Virus record (IMG/VR): IMGVR_UViG_3300042691_026126 | Location: 1 to 40,592 of that record | Length of the DNA: 40,592 nucleotides | DNA from: a virus | Strand: one strand, 5' to 3' | Shown: positions 16,237 through 26,200 of the stretch, piece after piece | Position numbering within the stretch: the stretch's first letter is position 1 | Layout: the number at the start of each line of letters is the position of its first letter | Translations under genes and position numbers: made by a program | The notes under the pieces: generated by a model | The model's input: only the letters and a program-made list of their open reading frames with translations | What the model was told of the DNA's origin: nothing | Database searches by the model: none

Positions 16237-19200
16237 TTAATCTCGTACCATATCTCTGTCAAGTAATGCGACAATTGCTTCCTTCCACTTGGTGCCTAAA
16301 TAATTAAATTGAGCATGTATTCCAGTTTGCCAACCATTAATATCTATTGTATCTTCAATACTCATAATCTGAAATGCTCCAAACGCTTTGTAAAACGCAG
16401 GAATACGATCAACCCAGAATAATTCTCCAATACGCATTCCATTAACACCAGGCATTCTTAAATCAGCGGTAAGTGACAATGTTCCCGGTGAAGATCCAAA
16501 CGCATTAGATTTATCTCCATTTGCGTCACAACGAATATTAGCTAACATAAGTTCTGGGAATACTTCGACGTAACGGAAGATATCTTCTAATCCAGGAAAC
16601 TCTCTCATAATTCCTTCTTTTACGGCCGCGGCGGCGGCCGTTGTAGTTTCTTGGGTTTGAATTTGTTGCAATTGTGCCTGAGCTCTATTGCATTTTGCAC
16701 ATGTTTCAGAACCTGCAGCTGTATTGGGGTCATTACAAATTGCTGGTTTTTGTGCTGGTGGCGTGGGAGTCGTGGGCGCAGCAGCTGGATTTGTTGGTGG
16801 GGTGCCCGAGAATGTAACTCTACCGTTAAATTCCCAATGCCACGCCTCCGCTGGGTCTTGTGTGAATTGATAATTAGATGCGTTTGCCTTTAACCAATTG
16901 TGGGCAGGACTACCGTTTGAAATAGAACCACCTCCCTCGGTACTTAAGTCAAATGCCAATGCCCAACCGTGATTTGAAGTACCAGGTTGTGCACACAATC
17001 CAATATAATTTCCCGTTCTTCTAGATTTTAATTGTGTTGGGGATCTTACATGAGCAGGTCCACCGGTCCATCCTTTGTCTTTTATACAATTTATTTGTAC
17101 ACCGATCGGCCGGTATCCTTCACAATATTTTATTTTATGCCCAGCGGCCCACGCCGCATCCAACATTCTAATAAGCGCATCTGCTGCTTCTGGAAATGTT
17201 TTTGCGCTACCACATGCCGCATATTTATTAATAGTTACCATAGCACTCGCGGGCATTCTACCATTACGGAATCCTGCGTCATACAGTTGAGATGCTGCAG
17301 CTAATCTCGTACTTCTGTTGGTGTACGAAATTGGCACATTAAACGGTCCTTGAACACTATCGTACACCACAAATTCTTGTGTACTACCTGGAATTGAAAC
17401 CACACCTGCGGCGGATGGTGTTGATGTTGGATTACATTGTTGGCATTTCTTACATTCTTCACTTTCCACAGTTGACTGTGCTGCAGCTTTCTCTGCGGCA
17501 TTTGCGTTATTAGCTGGCGGTTGACCGGCGGAACTTGCATTTGCTGGTCCCGGCTGGTTACCGATACCAGCCGCTTGAGCCGTCACTTGTGTATTATTTT
17601 GTCCACACGTTCCAGTTGGTGATGGTATGATTGGCTTGATAGTTAAATCTGGACCTTGCCCACCGTTTGCACTAGGTGACAACGTAGTAATAGCAAACAT
17701 TTCTCTCAAAGAATCATTTGCATCCGAAATTAATGCTGTACTACAGTTGGTATCTGTATTAGCTTGTACTTCTCCACCTGCTGCTTGTAAATCTTTAGGT
17801 TGTACCAATCCCATTGTAGCAATTTGGGAGAATAATCTTTTCGGTAATGCTAAGTCTACAGTACAATCTGTTAATTCTGACCCAACTAATTCTACACCAC
17901 CACCGTCGCGTGGAATTTTTCTTATGTACTTGTTAAAAATATGAATATTGTTTTTTAATCTTTCTACTGCCGCAACCGAGTTTGGTCGGTAGTTAGCGTC
18001 AATAATCGTATATTCATATTTAGCTGTTCCAAAATCTGTGGAGGTTCCTACTGTTGGACATGTATACGTCTGTGGTTCCGCTACGTCTAGTGTAAGTGCC
18101 CAGAATCCACGGGTTGCACTGTTCATACGGTCTAATAACGTAGCAACACCTCTTAAAACCGTATCTGCGCCTGCCATACTTTCCGCAACAGCTTTGTGAT
18201 TAAGCCAGACACCTGTACTTAAGAATGCTCTGTCTCTAGAGTTAGCTGGAGCCGTGTCTCCTGCTGCATTAGTTGACGTTTCCAACTTACCTATCTTAGC
18301 AAATTCTTTAGATTTATCTGTTTCGTTTAATAATTTACGAACTTCTGGGTCCGCACGGTTGGGGCTATTGTCTTGTGAAGCTAATACTGCGGCTGCCTCA
18401 TTGACAACAATCATTGTACCGGGGTCAACCGAACGTAAGAATTGATTAAAACCAATATAATTTTCTAAAGGATCATCAATATTTTCTCCTCCAGGCGAAT
18501 TAATTGCAGTTGGAGCAGAAGAACGTGCTGGTCCATCCAAATATGGTCGTATCAATGCTATTTTTTGTTTTGTACTTTCAGGAAGTCCTGCTTTTTCGAA
18601 TATCGCTTTAACACCATGTTCTGGATGATTAATTACTACATTAACAAAGAATCGCCATGTCATAAAATATGCATCATCGGATTCCGCAAAACTTTTTTCT
18701 GATGTGTTTGGTTTTTGCGTATCTGCGCCAGGCTCCCCTTCCTTTTTATTACCATTCTGAAAATATTCCACATGGTCTTTCCATTCTGGTAATAACTCTC
18801 CTTTATATACACCGTCTAGTAGTGACTTTAAATTAAGGCCGCCTCCGACTGTTTTAGTAAAGAACGACTCGACACTATTAGCTCCTTCCGCACAAATTTG
18901 TCCGGAATTGTCTTTTGGTGGAACAACAGTTTGTTTAGTAGAATATGCCCACGCATCTTCAGACGGACCTACTATTTTTACAGAACAGTCGAATGAACCA
19001 TCAGAGTTTGCTTTAGTAGAAAAGTTTGCTACTCTACCAAACATCCACATATACTGTCCTTGAGTCGGATACACATAACAATTTAAAATTTCTTCTAAGC
19101 CAACTTCACGTTTCGCTAGTCTATCTAACAACGAAGTTAATCTACCTCTGTCGTACCAAGGAAATAAATGTTCCGAAATATCACCACGTTCTCCAAACGA

Positions 19201-19779
19201 CGGTGATAGTTCTGCCGCAAACTGTTGCCCCCACTCCAATACCATACCAACACCCGGTATGAAAAAAGTTCTATGCAATATTTCAAGTTGAGCCAACGAT
19301 GGTACTGAAATTTCTAACTGTCCGCTTGCTAATAATCCATTCTTATTTCTACCGATTGTCATTTTGGTTATACCAGGCGGTGGTATTCTTAAAAAGTCTT
19401 TACCTTCGGCAGAGGTGGCTAATTGAATGTTATCTTCAAAAAATTTAGCTAAAAGATTATCGGCAGGATATTGTGCATATATTTTTTGATTCGTACCATC
19501 ACCAGTATATGTGTATCCTACATACGGCGCTGTTCCTCCAGCGTTAGATAACATATCTTCTGCTCTAACGTCTGAATTAATAGCGTGTAATCCAATTGTG
19601 AATCCAATATTACCCGCTCCCAAATATTCTGGTATTTGAATAGTGGTGGTTGCTTTGACGAATGGCATTGCTACTTGAATTGTGTTATCCAACACACTTC
19701 GTGCCTTTAGGATTTTTCGTATTTCTGGATTCGTGATTTTATAGTCAAATGAACCGAAATTGTGTTTAGACTCTGGCAT
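16237..19779 (-). CDS. Large baseplate hub protein with embedded M15 peptidase domain
   Basis: An 1180-residue structural protein. The N-terminal 800 residues include hub-like beta-rich segments (LLASGQLEISVPSLAQLEIL, FFIPGVGMVLEWGQQF). Around residues 840-985 is an M15 (VanY/D-Ala-D-Ala carboxypeptidase-type) domain: CEGYRP, SNHGWALAFD near 933-943 (zinc His and Asp) and AWHWEF near 976 (catalytic His region). Cysteine-rich, Ala/Pro-rich linkers flank it (ECKKCQQC and ETCAKC). The last 130 residues return to a structural domain ending in NYLGTKW. It should sit at the tail tip and cut peptidoglycan peptides during injection, the role lysozyme plays in T4 gp5. Neighbours are the LysM protein and the tube/baseplate protein. 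Confidence 0.85.
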   Translation of the reverse strand: MPESKHNFGSFDYKITNPEIRKILKARSVLDNTIQVAMPFVKATTTIQIPEYLGAGNIGFTIGLHAINSDVRAEDMLSNAGGTAPYVGYTYTGDGTNQKIYAQYPADNLLAKFFEDNIQLATSAEGKDFLRIPPPGITKMTIGRNKNGLLASGQLEISVPSLAQLEILHRTFFIPGVGMVLEWGQQFAAELSPSFGERGDISEHLFPWYDRGRLTSLLDRLAKREVGLEEILNCYVYPTQGQYMWMFGRVANFSTKANSDGSFDCSVKIVGPSEDAWAYSTKQTVVPPKDNSGQICAEGANSVESFFTKTVGGGLNLKSLLDGVYKGELLPEWKDHVEYFQNGNKKEGEPGADTQKPNTSEKSFAESDDAYFMTWRFFVNVVINHPEHGVKAIFEKAGLPESTKQKIALIRPYLDGPARSSAPTAINSPGGENIDDPLENYIGFNQFLRSVDPGTMIVVNEAAAVLASQDNSPNRADPEVRKLLNETDKSKEFAKIGKLETSTNAAGDTAPANSRDRAFLSTGVWLNHKAVAESMAGADTVLRGVATLLDRMNSATRGFWALTLDVAEPQTYTCPTVGTSTDFGTAKYEYTIIDANYRPNSVAAVERLKNNIHIFNKYIRKIPRDGGGVELVGSELTDCTVDLALPKRLFSQIATMGLVQPKDLQAAGGEVQANTDTNCSTALISDANDSLREMFAITTLSPSANGGQGPDLTIKPIIPSPTGTCGQNNTQVTAQAAGIGNQPGPANASSAGQPPANNANAAEKAAAQSTVESEECKKCQQCNPTSTPSAAGVVSIPGSTQEFVVYDSVQGPFNVPISYTNRSTRLAAASQLYDAGFRNGRMPASAMVTINKYAACGSAKTFPEAADALIRMLDAAWAAGHKIKYCEGYRPIGVQINCIKDKGWTGGPAHVRSPTQLKSRRTGNYIGLCAQPGTSNHGWALAFDLSTEGGGSISNGSPAHNWLKANASNYQFTQDPAEAWHWEFNGRVTFSGTPPTNPAAAPTTPTPPAQKPAICNDPNTAAGSETCAKCNRAQAQLQQIQTQETTTAAAAAVKEGIMREFPGLEDIFRYVEVFPELMLANIRCDANGDKSNAFGSSPGTLSLTADLRMPGVNGMRIGELFWVDRIPAFYKAFGAFQIMSIEDTIDINGWQTGIHAQFNYLGTKWKEAIVALLDRDMVRD

Positions 19780-19782
19780 ATA

Positions 19783-20046
19783 TTATAACTGTTGTGGTAT
19801 TATTATTTGCTGTCCTGGCTGTATGAATATTGACCCATTTGCACCACCGTTAGCTCGTGCTATAATGTACCAATATTTAGGAGATCCCAAAAATCTATAC
19901 GCGATTGAATCCCATCTGTCACCCATACGAGCAACGTATTTAAAATCAGTATCAGAAGAATCGTATGCGTCTGGTATCGCAGACGTATAATGACGTTTTT
20001 CATTATCGTCTCTGTCAATAAGTATTGGATTTATATACTTCGGCAT
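19783..20046 (-). CDS. LysM-domain tail protein (gp53/gpX-like)
   Basis: An 87-residue protein ending in a LysM-like module: DRWDSIAYRFLGSPKYWYIIARANG then IFIQPGQQIIIP, the pattern of tail proteins such as P2 gpX and the LysM part of T4 gp53. It stabilises the junction between hub and tube or baseplate wedge. It lies three bases from each neighbour, between the hub and the 612-residue tail protein, which is the order tape measure - tube protein - LysM - hub seen in contractile tails. Confidence 0.85.
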   Translation of the reverse strand: MPKYINPILIDRDDNEKRHYTSAIPDAYDSSDTDFKYVARMGDRWDSIAYRFLGSPKYWYIIARANGGANGSIFIQPGQQIIIPQQL

Positions 20047-20049
20047 ATG

Positions 20050-21888
20050 TTATCTCGTTGTGATTGTCTGTTCAAATGGACCAACTGAACCAGACATTTG
20101 TTCTGTAATACCATAGAACGGTGAACTTGCAATACGTGATTTCTTTTCTATCAATACGAACTTCATATCAACCTGTGCTCCCATTGGAACTCCTCTATCT
20201 ATATCCCACGATTCTGTTATCTCATTGAAATTAGTAGACAGTGAAGTTAAATATCCCGGCTGGTTTACATACATATTACCGATCGTCAATCGAATAATAT
20301 TTGGTTGAAGAATACCCTTATTAATTCCATAAGGATAGACCAATCCCGTTAAATAATTAATACGTTTCCACACAACGTCTAACTCGTCTTTAGAAAACGC
20401 CAACACACCGAGTTTAAAACTAATTTCTCTTTGCACAGTAACATAACTGATAAACTTTTCAGTTCTACCGATATATTGATAATTTTTGTATTCAGGTGAT
20501 GCAGATTGTTGTAGGTCTTTTATGAACGCTCTGAATTTTATCGGGTCATCATTACCCATAGCTATTGCTATTGTGATTGCATCATCAAAATCATTATTAA
20601 TATTTCTGTATGGTCGTAGTATGTTTGCTGCACTTGAACCCGTTTCATTTGATGGGTCTTTGATATAAGAAATTCTTTTATTCGGAGTTGTTCTGTTTAT
20701 TGCAATATATTTTGCATTTTGAGAAGTCATTCCACTATCTTCAAACTGCTTATCACCCGTAATAGATTCTACATCACCCTCAAAGTATTTCAAGAATGGT
20801 ATTGATTCTTCGTTATTTTTTGTAATTTCACTTATCCAAGCATTTTCTGCATCGATAAACTTTTGCTGATTATCTATGAGCTGTTGCTTAGCTTGCATAT
20901 CTTCTTTGTTATAAAGCGCCAACAGTCCATATTCCTCTACAACGTCGGACACCAATGCAGTTCTGGACACATCGGCCCCTATGCTAACACCATCATCATT
21001 TGGAACACCTCCGGCAGTACCTCCACGGTCAGGTCGTGTGTAAGAACCGTTAGTGTAGTCGGAATCGAATATCTTGTATGACCAATCTGATGATCCGTTT
21101 GATATATAAAAATACGTTTTGTATAATCCATCCCACCTACCAGCACCATTAGGTATTGCACCATATCTAATCGTATTCGAAAATACAAACGTTTCGTTTT
21201 CTGGATTTAATACACCGCCGTATTTGAATCTGACTGTCGGGTTAACAAAAGATAATATGTAATCACTATCTTTTGTTCCTAATTCCGGTCTAGTTTTTTT
21301 CCAACCATCTGCATCATATCCAAAATCGTCACCAACGTTTTTCTTCGCAGTGAAGGCAGAAATAGTACTGGTAATTGGTCCTGCTATTTTTTTCAGTAGT
21401 CCTTTTATACCACCAGTTGCATTTTTTGTAAAACTATCATATGTTGATTTTTGCAGCTGTCCTAATTTTCTTACGTTTGAGTAAGATGTATCTGTTTTTT
21501 TTAATAAAGTGTTTAATGGCCGTAGGTGTCGTCGTAAATGCAGAAATGGTACGGCGTTGCCAATAGCAAATACAGGATTAATTAATCGTGTTTGCTCAAA
21601 TGTGTTTCCAGTTTGAAGTAATTGCTGTTTCAATAAAAACGTTACTCCACGAACACTAAATGTAAAAAGTGTCAATCGTTTTACATCTTGTAATGCACTA
21701 GTTACTGGTAGAGCGCGTCCCAATGCTCTACTTGCTCCACCAAAATATCCATCACCGACGCGACGAACTACAAGAGGGTCGTCATTTCTACCGGTACTCG
21801 GTTTTCCATTTTCGAATTTAGTGGTTGCGCCTTTATATAATTTATTGACTGTCTGATTATACCGTTTTTCTAGATTAGTAAATGCCAT
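20050..21888 (-). CDS. Baseplate/tail-tube-associated structural protein
   Basis: A 612-residue protein without a membrane segment. The C-terminal 150 residues have the pattern of tail-tube cap or initiator proteins such as gp48: EISFKLGVLAFSKDELDVVWKRINYL, then IIRLTIGNMYVNQPGYLTSLS, then ESWDIDRGVPM. The central part is Gly/Ser/Tyr-rich with irregular beta-sheet character. It has an AGAGG ribosome site and lies between the tape measure and LysM genes, the site of tube-baseplate connector genes. The precise T4 counterpart is not certain; the N-terminal 200 residues are not recognised. Confidence 0.72.
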   Translation of the reverse strand: MAFTNLEKRYNQTVNKLYKGATTKFENGKPSTGRNDDPLVVRRVGDGYFGGASRALGRALPVTSALQDVKRLTLFTFSVRGVTFLLKQQLLQTGNTFEQTRLINPVFAIGNAVPFLHLRRHLRPLNTLLKKTDTSYSNVRKLGQLQKSTYDSFTKNATGGIKGLLKKIAGPITSTISAFTAKKNVGDDFGYDADGWKKTRPELGTKDSDYILSFVNPTVRFKYGGVLNPENETFVFSNTIRYGAIPNGAGRWDGLYKTYFYISNGSSDWSYKIFDSDYTNGSYTRPDRGGTAGGVPNDDGVSIGADVSRTALVSDVVEEYGLLALYNKEDMQAKQQLIDNQQKFIDAENAWISEITKNNEESIPFLKYFEGDVESITGDKQFEDSGMTSQNAKYIAINRTTPNKRISYIKDPSNETGSSAANILRPYRNINNDFDDAITIAIAMGNDDPIKFRAFIKDLQQSASPEYKNYQYIGRTEKFISYVTVQREISFKLGVLAFSKDELDVVWKRINYLTGLVYPYGINKGILQPNIIRLTIGNMYVNQPGYLTSLSTNFNEITESWDIDRGVPMGAQVDMKFVLIEKKSRIASSPFYGITEQMSGSVGPFEQTITTR

Positions 21889-21890
21889 AA

Positions 21891-24800
21891 TTATCCTCTA
21901 CGCATTAAGCCGACAGTTGTTGAGGCATCGGTTCTGCCCACCAAAATCTTACCAATTTTTTGACCGTCTACTTCTACATTCATTCTACCAATAGCGTTTA
22001 CTACTTGGTCCAGTTTTGCTTCTAACTTGGTCAAATCAACCGAAACAGATGGTGTAGTTTCAGTTTTTTGTTTATTTGCATCTCTACCCAACGCACCAAA
22101 TGATAAGAATCTTACACCAGTATTTACTGCATCAGATACCATATCATCAGCATATGCAACAACGTTATCTCTATTATTCAATGCAATTGCACCAGACGGT
22201 GTAACCAAAGTACGTTCACCATATCCTGAACGAGATACTACGTCATCACCAAACCAGTTCATCGGGTTCAACTTACTCGCCACGCTTCTCACAGCATTTA
22301 CCGGATTCAAGGAAGAAATCTTTTCCTTAATCCAATCAAATATTCTTGTAAACGCACCAGTTATACCATTCCAAATCATCTCTGGTAATGATGTAAACCA
22401 AGTTACTGCTGTATCAAATGCTGTAGATATTTTTTCTGGTAATGAAGTAAACCAATCACCTATTGATGAAAGACCTGCCGTTATTTTTTCTGGTAAACTT
22501 GCAAACCAATCAACCACACTATTGAACTTCTCGGTTACCAGTGCCCAGAAGTCTGGGAAGAATTTCTTTATTGGACCAAAGAAGAAATCTACCATCATTT
22601 TACCTATATCAGAAAATAGACTCTTGACTGAATCCCACAGTTTACCCACCGCTTCTTTTGCTCCAGAGAAATCTCCAGAAAGTAATTTAGTTATAACGGC
22701 TAATCCACGAAATGTAATTTCCAAACCACCAGAAAACACTCTCAATACTACTGCCAAGAGTTGTAATGGACGTAGTACAATCATACCAATGACCGACCCA
22801 ACCACTTCAAATGCTTTACCTAATTTCTTAGCGGTTTCACTTGTTTCACCACCGGGACCAGAAAAGACTGCAAACATTGACATAAACGCATCTTTTACTG
22901 GTGATAATGATTTCCACACCATACCAAATGCTTCTTTAATTGGCGTGAACATACTGATAAATCCTGATATTTGTTGACCGAATACGTGTGCAACGCCTGG
23001 GAAGTATTTGTTAATTGATTTACCTAATGTGTTTCCTATAAATCCACCGACCATCATACCAAGTGGACCTCCCATTGCTCCCAAAGCAGTTCCCACAGCA
23101 GCCAATCCACCTTGAACCAAACCGGAACCCGCAGCTTCTGTTCCAGATTTGCCTTGCTGTCTAGCCGTCATAAATCCTTCGGCTGCTCCAAATATACCAG
23201 ATAATGCAGATCCACCCAGCTTCACACCTTTACTTACAGGCGATATTAGAGATTTTGCTACTGACCCCGCACCCTGCATAATAGAACCAGTAACTCGACC
23301 AGGCGCAGCTATAGCCGTTCTAATACTTTGTAACGGTGATGTTATAGCGGTACGTAATCCTTGTAGGAAAGTAGTTTGTGTTGCAGCAGTACCTGCAGCG
23401 GATGTCGCTGCAGTGCCTGCGGCGGATGTCGCTGCAGTTCCCGCTGCTCCGGTTCCAGGCAATTTTATAAATTTAGAAATTATGTTTTGGGCAGTTGAAG
23501 TTCCCAATCCCTTTGCTATAAATCCAAGTGTTGTAGCAATTCCAGTAAATACTAATGCCTGTGCTTCCCCAAGGTTAACTAATCTGGATAAGAATCCGTT
23601 TGCATCTTTTTGTAATTGTTCCGGTGATAACGTTGCTTCTCCAGAACCTTCAGTTCCTTTCGGTGCTCCCAAACGTTGGAGTTCTTCCATAGAAATACCA
23701 AACGCTTGTGATAGAGCTAGTTGTTCTGACCGACGAAGTTTAGTTAGGTCTTTACCTTGCGATGCAAGTTGTGATCTCAACTCTTCCATCAACGCACCGG
23801 TGTCTCCAGATTCCGCAACTTCAGCCAGTCTGCTACTATCAAATCCGAAGCCCATTGCTCCAAGTTCTGCCTGTTTCTCTAGGAAGCCTTCAAAGTCACC
23901 AATAATATTATCACCGACTTGATCAATCTTACCTAAATCTACACCAATCTTCTTTGCGTCTGCTGCGGCGCGTGCAAATGAAACAGCAAATCGTGTTCCA
24001 TTTCGAGCCAACAATTCGGAATTTTGACCAATTGCTGCCATTGCATCTTTAGAAGTCAATCCCTTCTTAGCAAATTCACTAACGAACTGATCTTGTGCTT
24101 TCTTTGCAGCACCAGTATCACCCATTGTTTGGGTCATAAAGACACGGCGTGCTTTTGCCAACTCACCAGCACCAACACCCATTTCTTTAGCTTGACGTGC
24201 TATATCAGCGGCGGCACCAGAAGTTAGTACGCCACCAAATTCAGATTGGAATGCTGCTTGTGCTTCTTGAATTTGTTCCGTAGTAACGCCAGCCTGTTTA
24301 CCTAACGAAGTAAATGTTCCAGCAAAACTCTTAACACTAGCTACAAGATTTTCAAATTTTAATTTTGCAGCAGAACCCGCTGACAATCCAAACTGTTGTT
24401 GCGTTTGACGTACCGTAGCTACTAGATTACCAAGAGCATTACCTAATGTTTGTAATGTACCCGCAAGCGCATTCATACTCTTTGCTATACCAGACGCCAA
24501 TGTATTTGCTGCTTCCTTTCTAACGGTTTCTTCTTCGGCGATTCTATCTTCTAAAGCTTTTTGTAAATTATTTTCAGCGGCTGTTGACTGTAGCACCTCT
24601 CCAGCTTGCTGTTGCAATTTGTCTGTTAAATTATCTATTTCACTTTGATAATCGTTATTTATTGCTTCTAATTCTTGTAATCCTTCACTTATTTGTTGTG
24701 CTTCAGATTCCATACCACCGATAGATTGAATTAAATCCAATCGACGTAAGTTTTCTCGCGTGAGAGTATTATTGTTTTGTGCAATAGCGGATTCGTAAGC

Positions 24801-25817
24801 ACCTGCGGCATCGGCTGCTGACTGCATATCTGCTTCCATACCAGGAATTGAAGCAGCAATACTGTCTCTGTACTGAATCTCTGCTTTTCGCATTTCTTTT
24901 GTTTCATTAAACGCAGCAAGGATACTTTCTTTTCTAGCTTGTAGAGTTTTTACAAGTTGTTCTTCTTCTTGTGTTAATTCCTTCTGTTTTCCTCTACCTT
25001 TGAATTCACCACGTTTTTGAATTCGACGTATCTCTTCATTTACCGCATCAATTTGAGATTTTTGAACTTCTTCATTACCTCGTAATGATTTAATTCTATC
25101 GTTACTTGCTGCAACATCTTCATTAGCAGCATTAATTTGAGATTGCATGAATCTTTCTAGATCTCTTGAAGATTCTGCTTGACTCTGTAACGCTTGATTT
25201 GCGCTCTTTATTTGCGATATTCGTTCTTCAGTTGCTTGCTTTTCACCTTGTGCTGCTTTTATTTGAGCTTGTACGTATCCTAACGATTCGTTTCTAGAAT
25301 CAATTAATGCTTGCACTCCACCTTGTTCTTGGACTTTTTGTTCTAGGGTTGCAAACGTACTATCTGCTTCTTTTAATAATGCAGCCGTGTGTTGTTTCTG
25401 TGCATTCAACAATTCTCGTGCTTGTGCAACTGATGCTTGTGCAACTGATACCTTAGCTTTTGCTACGGCATATTCTGCTTTAGTTGTCTGAATTACATTT
25501 AAAAATTCATTAGACGCGGCACCCATCGAACGCTTGAGTCTACTTGCTTGCGTCGATTGCTCTTGAAGTGATTGTTTAGTTGCATCTAACTGTTTAGTAG
25601 CCGTGGCTACCTCATCACCGAACTGCTTAAGTGCGCTCTTAATAGTATTTGCAGTACTACTTAATTCTTTTAATGAGGAAGATGTTTTTGTAGCAGAATC
25701 TGACGCACCCTTAAGATTAACCTTTCCGGCATCTTCAGATAACTTTTTTAAACTTGCTGTAAGCGAAGCAATCGTACTAGATAATTCTTCGGTGTTTACC
25801 GTAGTATCTTCCGCCAT
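21891..25817 (-). CDS. Tail tape measure protein
   Basis: The longest gene, 1308 residues. Residues 1-470 are almost wholly alpha-helical coiled coil rich in Ala, Gln, Glu and Ser. The middle has helical tape-measure segments (KLKFENLVASVKSFAGTFTSLGKQ), an Ala/Thr/Ser/Gly repeat linker, and several hydrophobic stretches such as VGTALGAMGGPLGMMVGGFIGNTLG and VIGMIVLRPLQLLAVVL that could insert in the host membrane. Near the C-terminus is a repeated motif IGDWFTSLPEKI / VTWFTSLPEMI. The length suggests a tail of roughly 190 nm by the usual 0.15 nm per residue rule. It follows the chaperone gene and the short repeat-protein gene. Confidence 0.88.
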   Translation of the reverse strand: MAEDTTVNTEELSSTIASLTASLKKLSEDAGKVNLKGASDSATKTSSSLKELSSTANTIKSALKQFGDEVATATKQLDATKQSLQEQSTQASRLKRSMGAASNEFLNVIQTTKAEYAVAKAKVSVAQASVAQARELLNAQKQHTAALLKEADSTFATLEQKVQEQGGVQALIDSRNESLGYVQAQIKAAQGEKQATEERISQIKSANQALQSQAESSRDLERFMQSQINAANEDVAASNDRIKSLRGNEEVQKSQIDAVNEEIRRIQKRGEFKGRGKQKELTQEEEQLVKTLQARKESILAAFNETKEMRKAEIQYRDSIAASIPGMEADMQSAADAAGAYESAIAQNNNTLTRENLRRLDLIQSIGGMESEAQQISEGLQELEAINNDYQSEIDNLTDKLQQQAGEVLQSTAAENNLQKALEDRIAEEETVRKEAANTLASGIAKSMNALAGTLQTLGNALGNLVATVRQTQQQFGLSAGSAAKLKFENLVASVKSFAGTFTSLGKQAGVTTEQIQEAQAAFQSEFGGVLTSGAAADIARQAKEMGVGAGELAKARRVFMTQTMGDTGAAKKAQDQFVSEFAKKGLTSKDAMAAIGQNSELLARNGTRFAVSFARAAADAKKIGVDLGKIDQVGDNIIGDFEGFLEKQAELGAMGFGFDSSRLAEVAESGDTGALMEELRSQLASQGKDLTKLRRSEQLALSQAFGISMEELQRLGAPKGTEGSGEATLSPEQLQKDANGFLSRLVNLGEAQALVFTGIATTLGFIAKGLGTSTAQNIISKFIKLPGTGAAGTAATSAAGTAATSAAGTAATQTTFLQGLRTAITSPLQSIRTAIAAPGRVTGSIMQGAGSVAKSLISPVSKGVKLGGSALSGIFGAAEGFMTARQQGKSGTEAAGSGLVQGGLAAVGTALGAMGGPLGMMVGGFIGNTLGKSINKYFPGVAHVFGQQISGFISMFTPIKEAFGMVWKSLSPVKDAFMSMFAVFSGPGGETSETAKKLGKAFEVVGSVIGMIVLRPLQLLAVVLRVFSGGLEITFRGLAVITKLLSGDFSGAKEAVGKLWDSVKSLFSDIGKMMVDFFFGPIKKFFPDFWALVTEKFNSVVDWFASLPEKITAGLSSIGDWFTSLPEKISTAFDTAVTWFTSLPEMIWNGITGAFTRIFDWIKEKISSLNPVNAVRSVASKLNPMNWFGDDVVSRSGYGERTLVTPSGAIALNNRDNVVAYADDMVSDAVNTGVRFLSFGALGRDANKQKTETTPSVSVDLTKLEAKLDQVVNAIGRMNVEVDGQKIGKILVGRTDASTTVGLMRRG
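23380..23448 (-). repeat. 24-bp tandem repeat inside tape measure gene
   Basis: Three units of about 24 bases (23380-23403, 23404-23427, 23428-23448, the last shortened) encode AATSAAGT repeated. The unit length keeps the frame. It forms a flexible linker and is a likely site of length change between related phages by slippage or recombination. Confidence 0.85.
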
Positions 25818-25820
25818 TCA

Positions 25821-26195
25821 TTATCCTCGAAGTGCGTGATATGTTGCCGCAAACAACGTAGCAACATTTCCACTTGGTGCAGTTGCTATTGCTGGTCCCA
25901 TAGTTGCTGCACCTTTTATAGAAATATCTCTTTTTAATCGAGCCATTGGTGCGCCATTAACATGCCACCCCGGAAACATTAAATCCCCGACCAATGTAGC
26001 TAATGGTGCTCCAGCTGTTGCTAAACCTTTAAATAATTTATTACCTTTAATAGTATACAAAGGAGTGGCAGAACGAGTTGCCGATCCAGCGAATACTCGG
26101 AAGTTGTCCACTACCGTTATCATTGGAGAACCCGCTCGTGCCCATCCTTTATACCCTCTATCATAATCACTTAAAAGTTCTTTGAGTAATATCAT
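25821..26195 (-). CDS. Short structural protein made of ~20-residue repeats
   Basis: A 124-residue protein not assigned to a family. After a short N-terminal helix it consists of five imperfect repeats of about 20 residues beginning GWARAGSPM, GSATRSATPL, GLATAGAPL, GWHVNGAPM and GAATMGPAI, each with G-x-A-x-x-G-x-P followed by a beta-strand-like stretch. The pattern suggests a small beta-solenoid or propeller-like fold. It lies between the tail chaperone and the tape measure, and the gap to the frameshift extension is 5 bases, so a tail assembly role is likely. Confidence 0.7.
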   Translation of the reverse strand: MILLKELLSDYDRGYKGWARAGSPMITVVDNFRVFAGSATRSATPLYTIKGNKLFKGLATAGAPLATLVGDLMFPGWHVNGAPMARLKRDISIKGAATMGPAIATAPSGNVATLFAATYHALRG

Positions 26196-26200
26196 ATGGA

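Noticed and set aside
16621-16641. GC-rich near-palindrome in an AT-rich genome
   Set aside because: It is coding sequence for a run of alanines in a linker of the tail hub protein; the palindrome arises from repeated GCC/GCG codons.
22027-23922. Long plus-strand open frames (22027-22977 and 23149-23922)
   Set aside because: They lie antisense to the tape measure gene, and their composition (Ser/Pro/Ala-rich) mirrors its Ala/Gly/Thr-rich codons. They have no ribosome site or recognisable domain.
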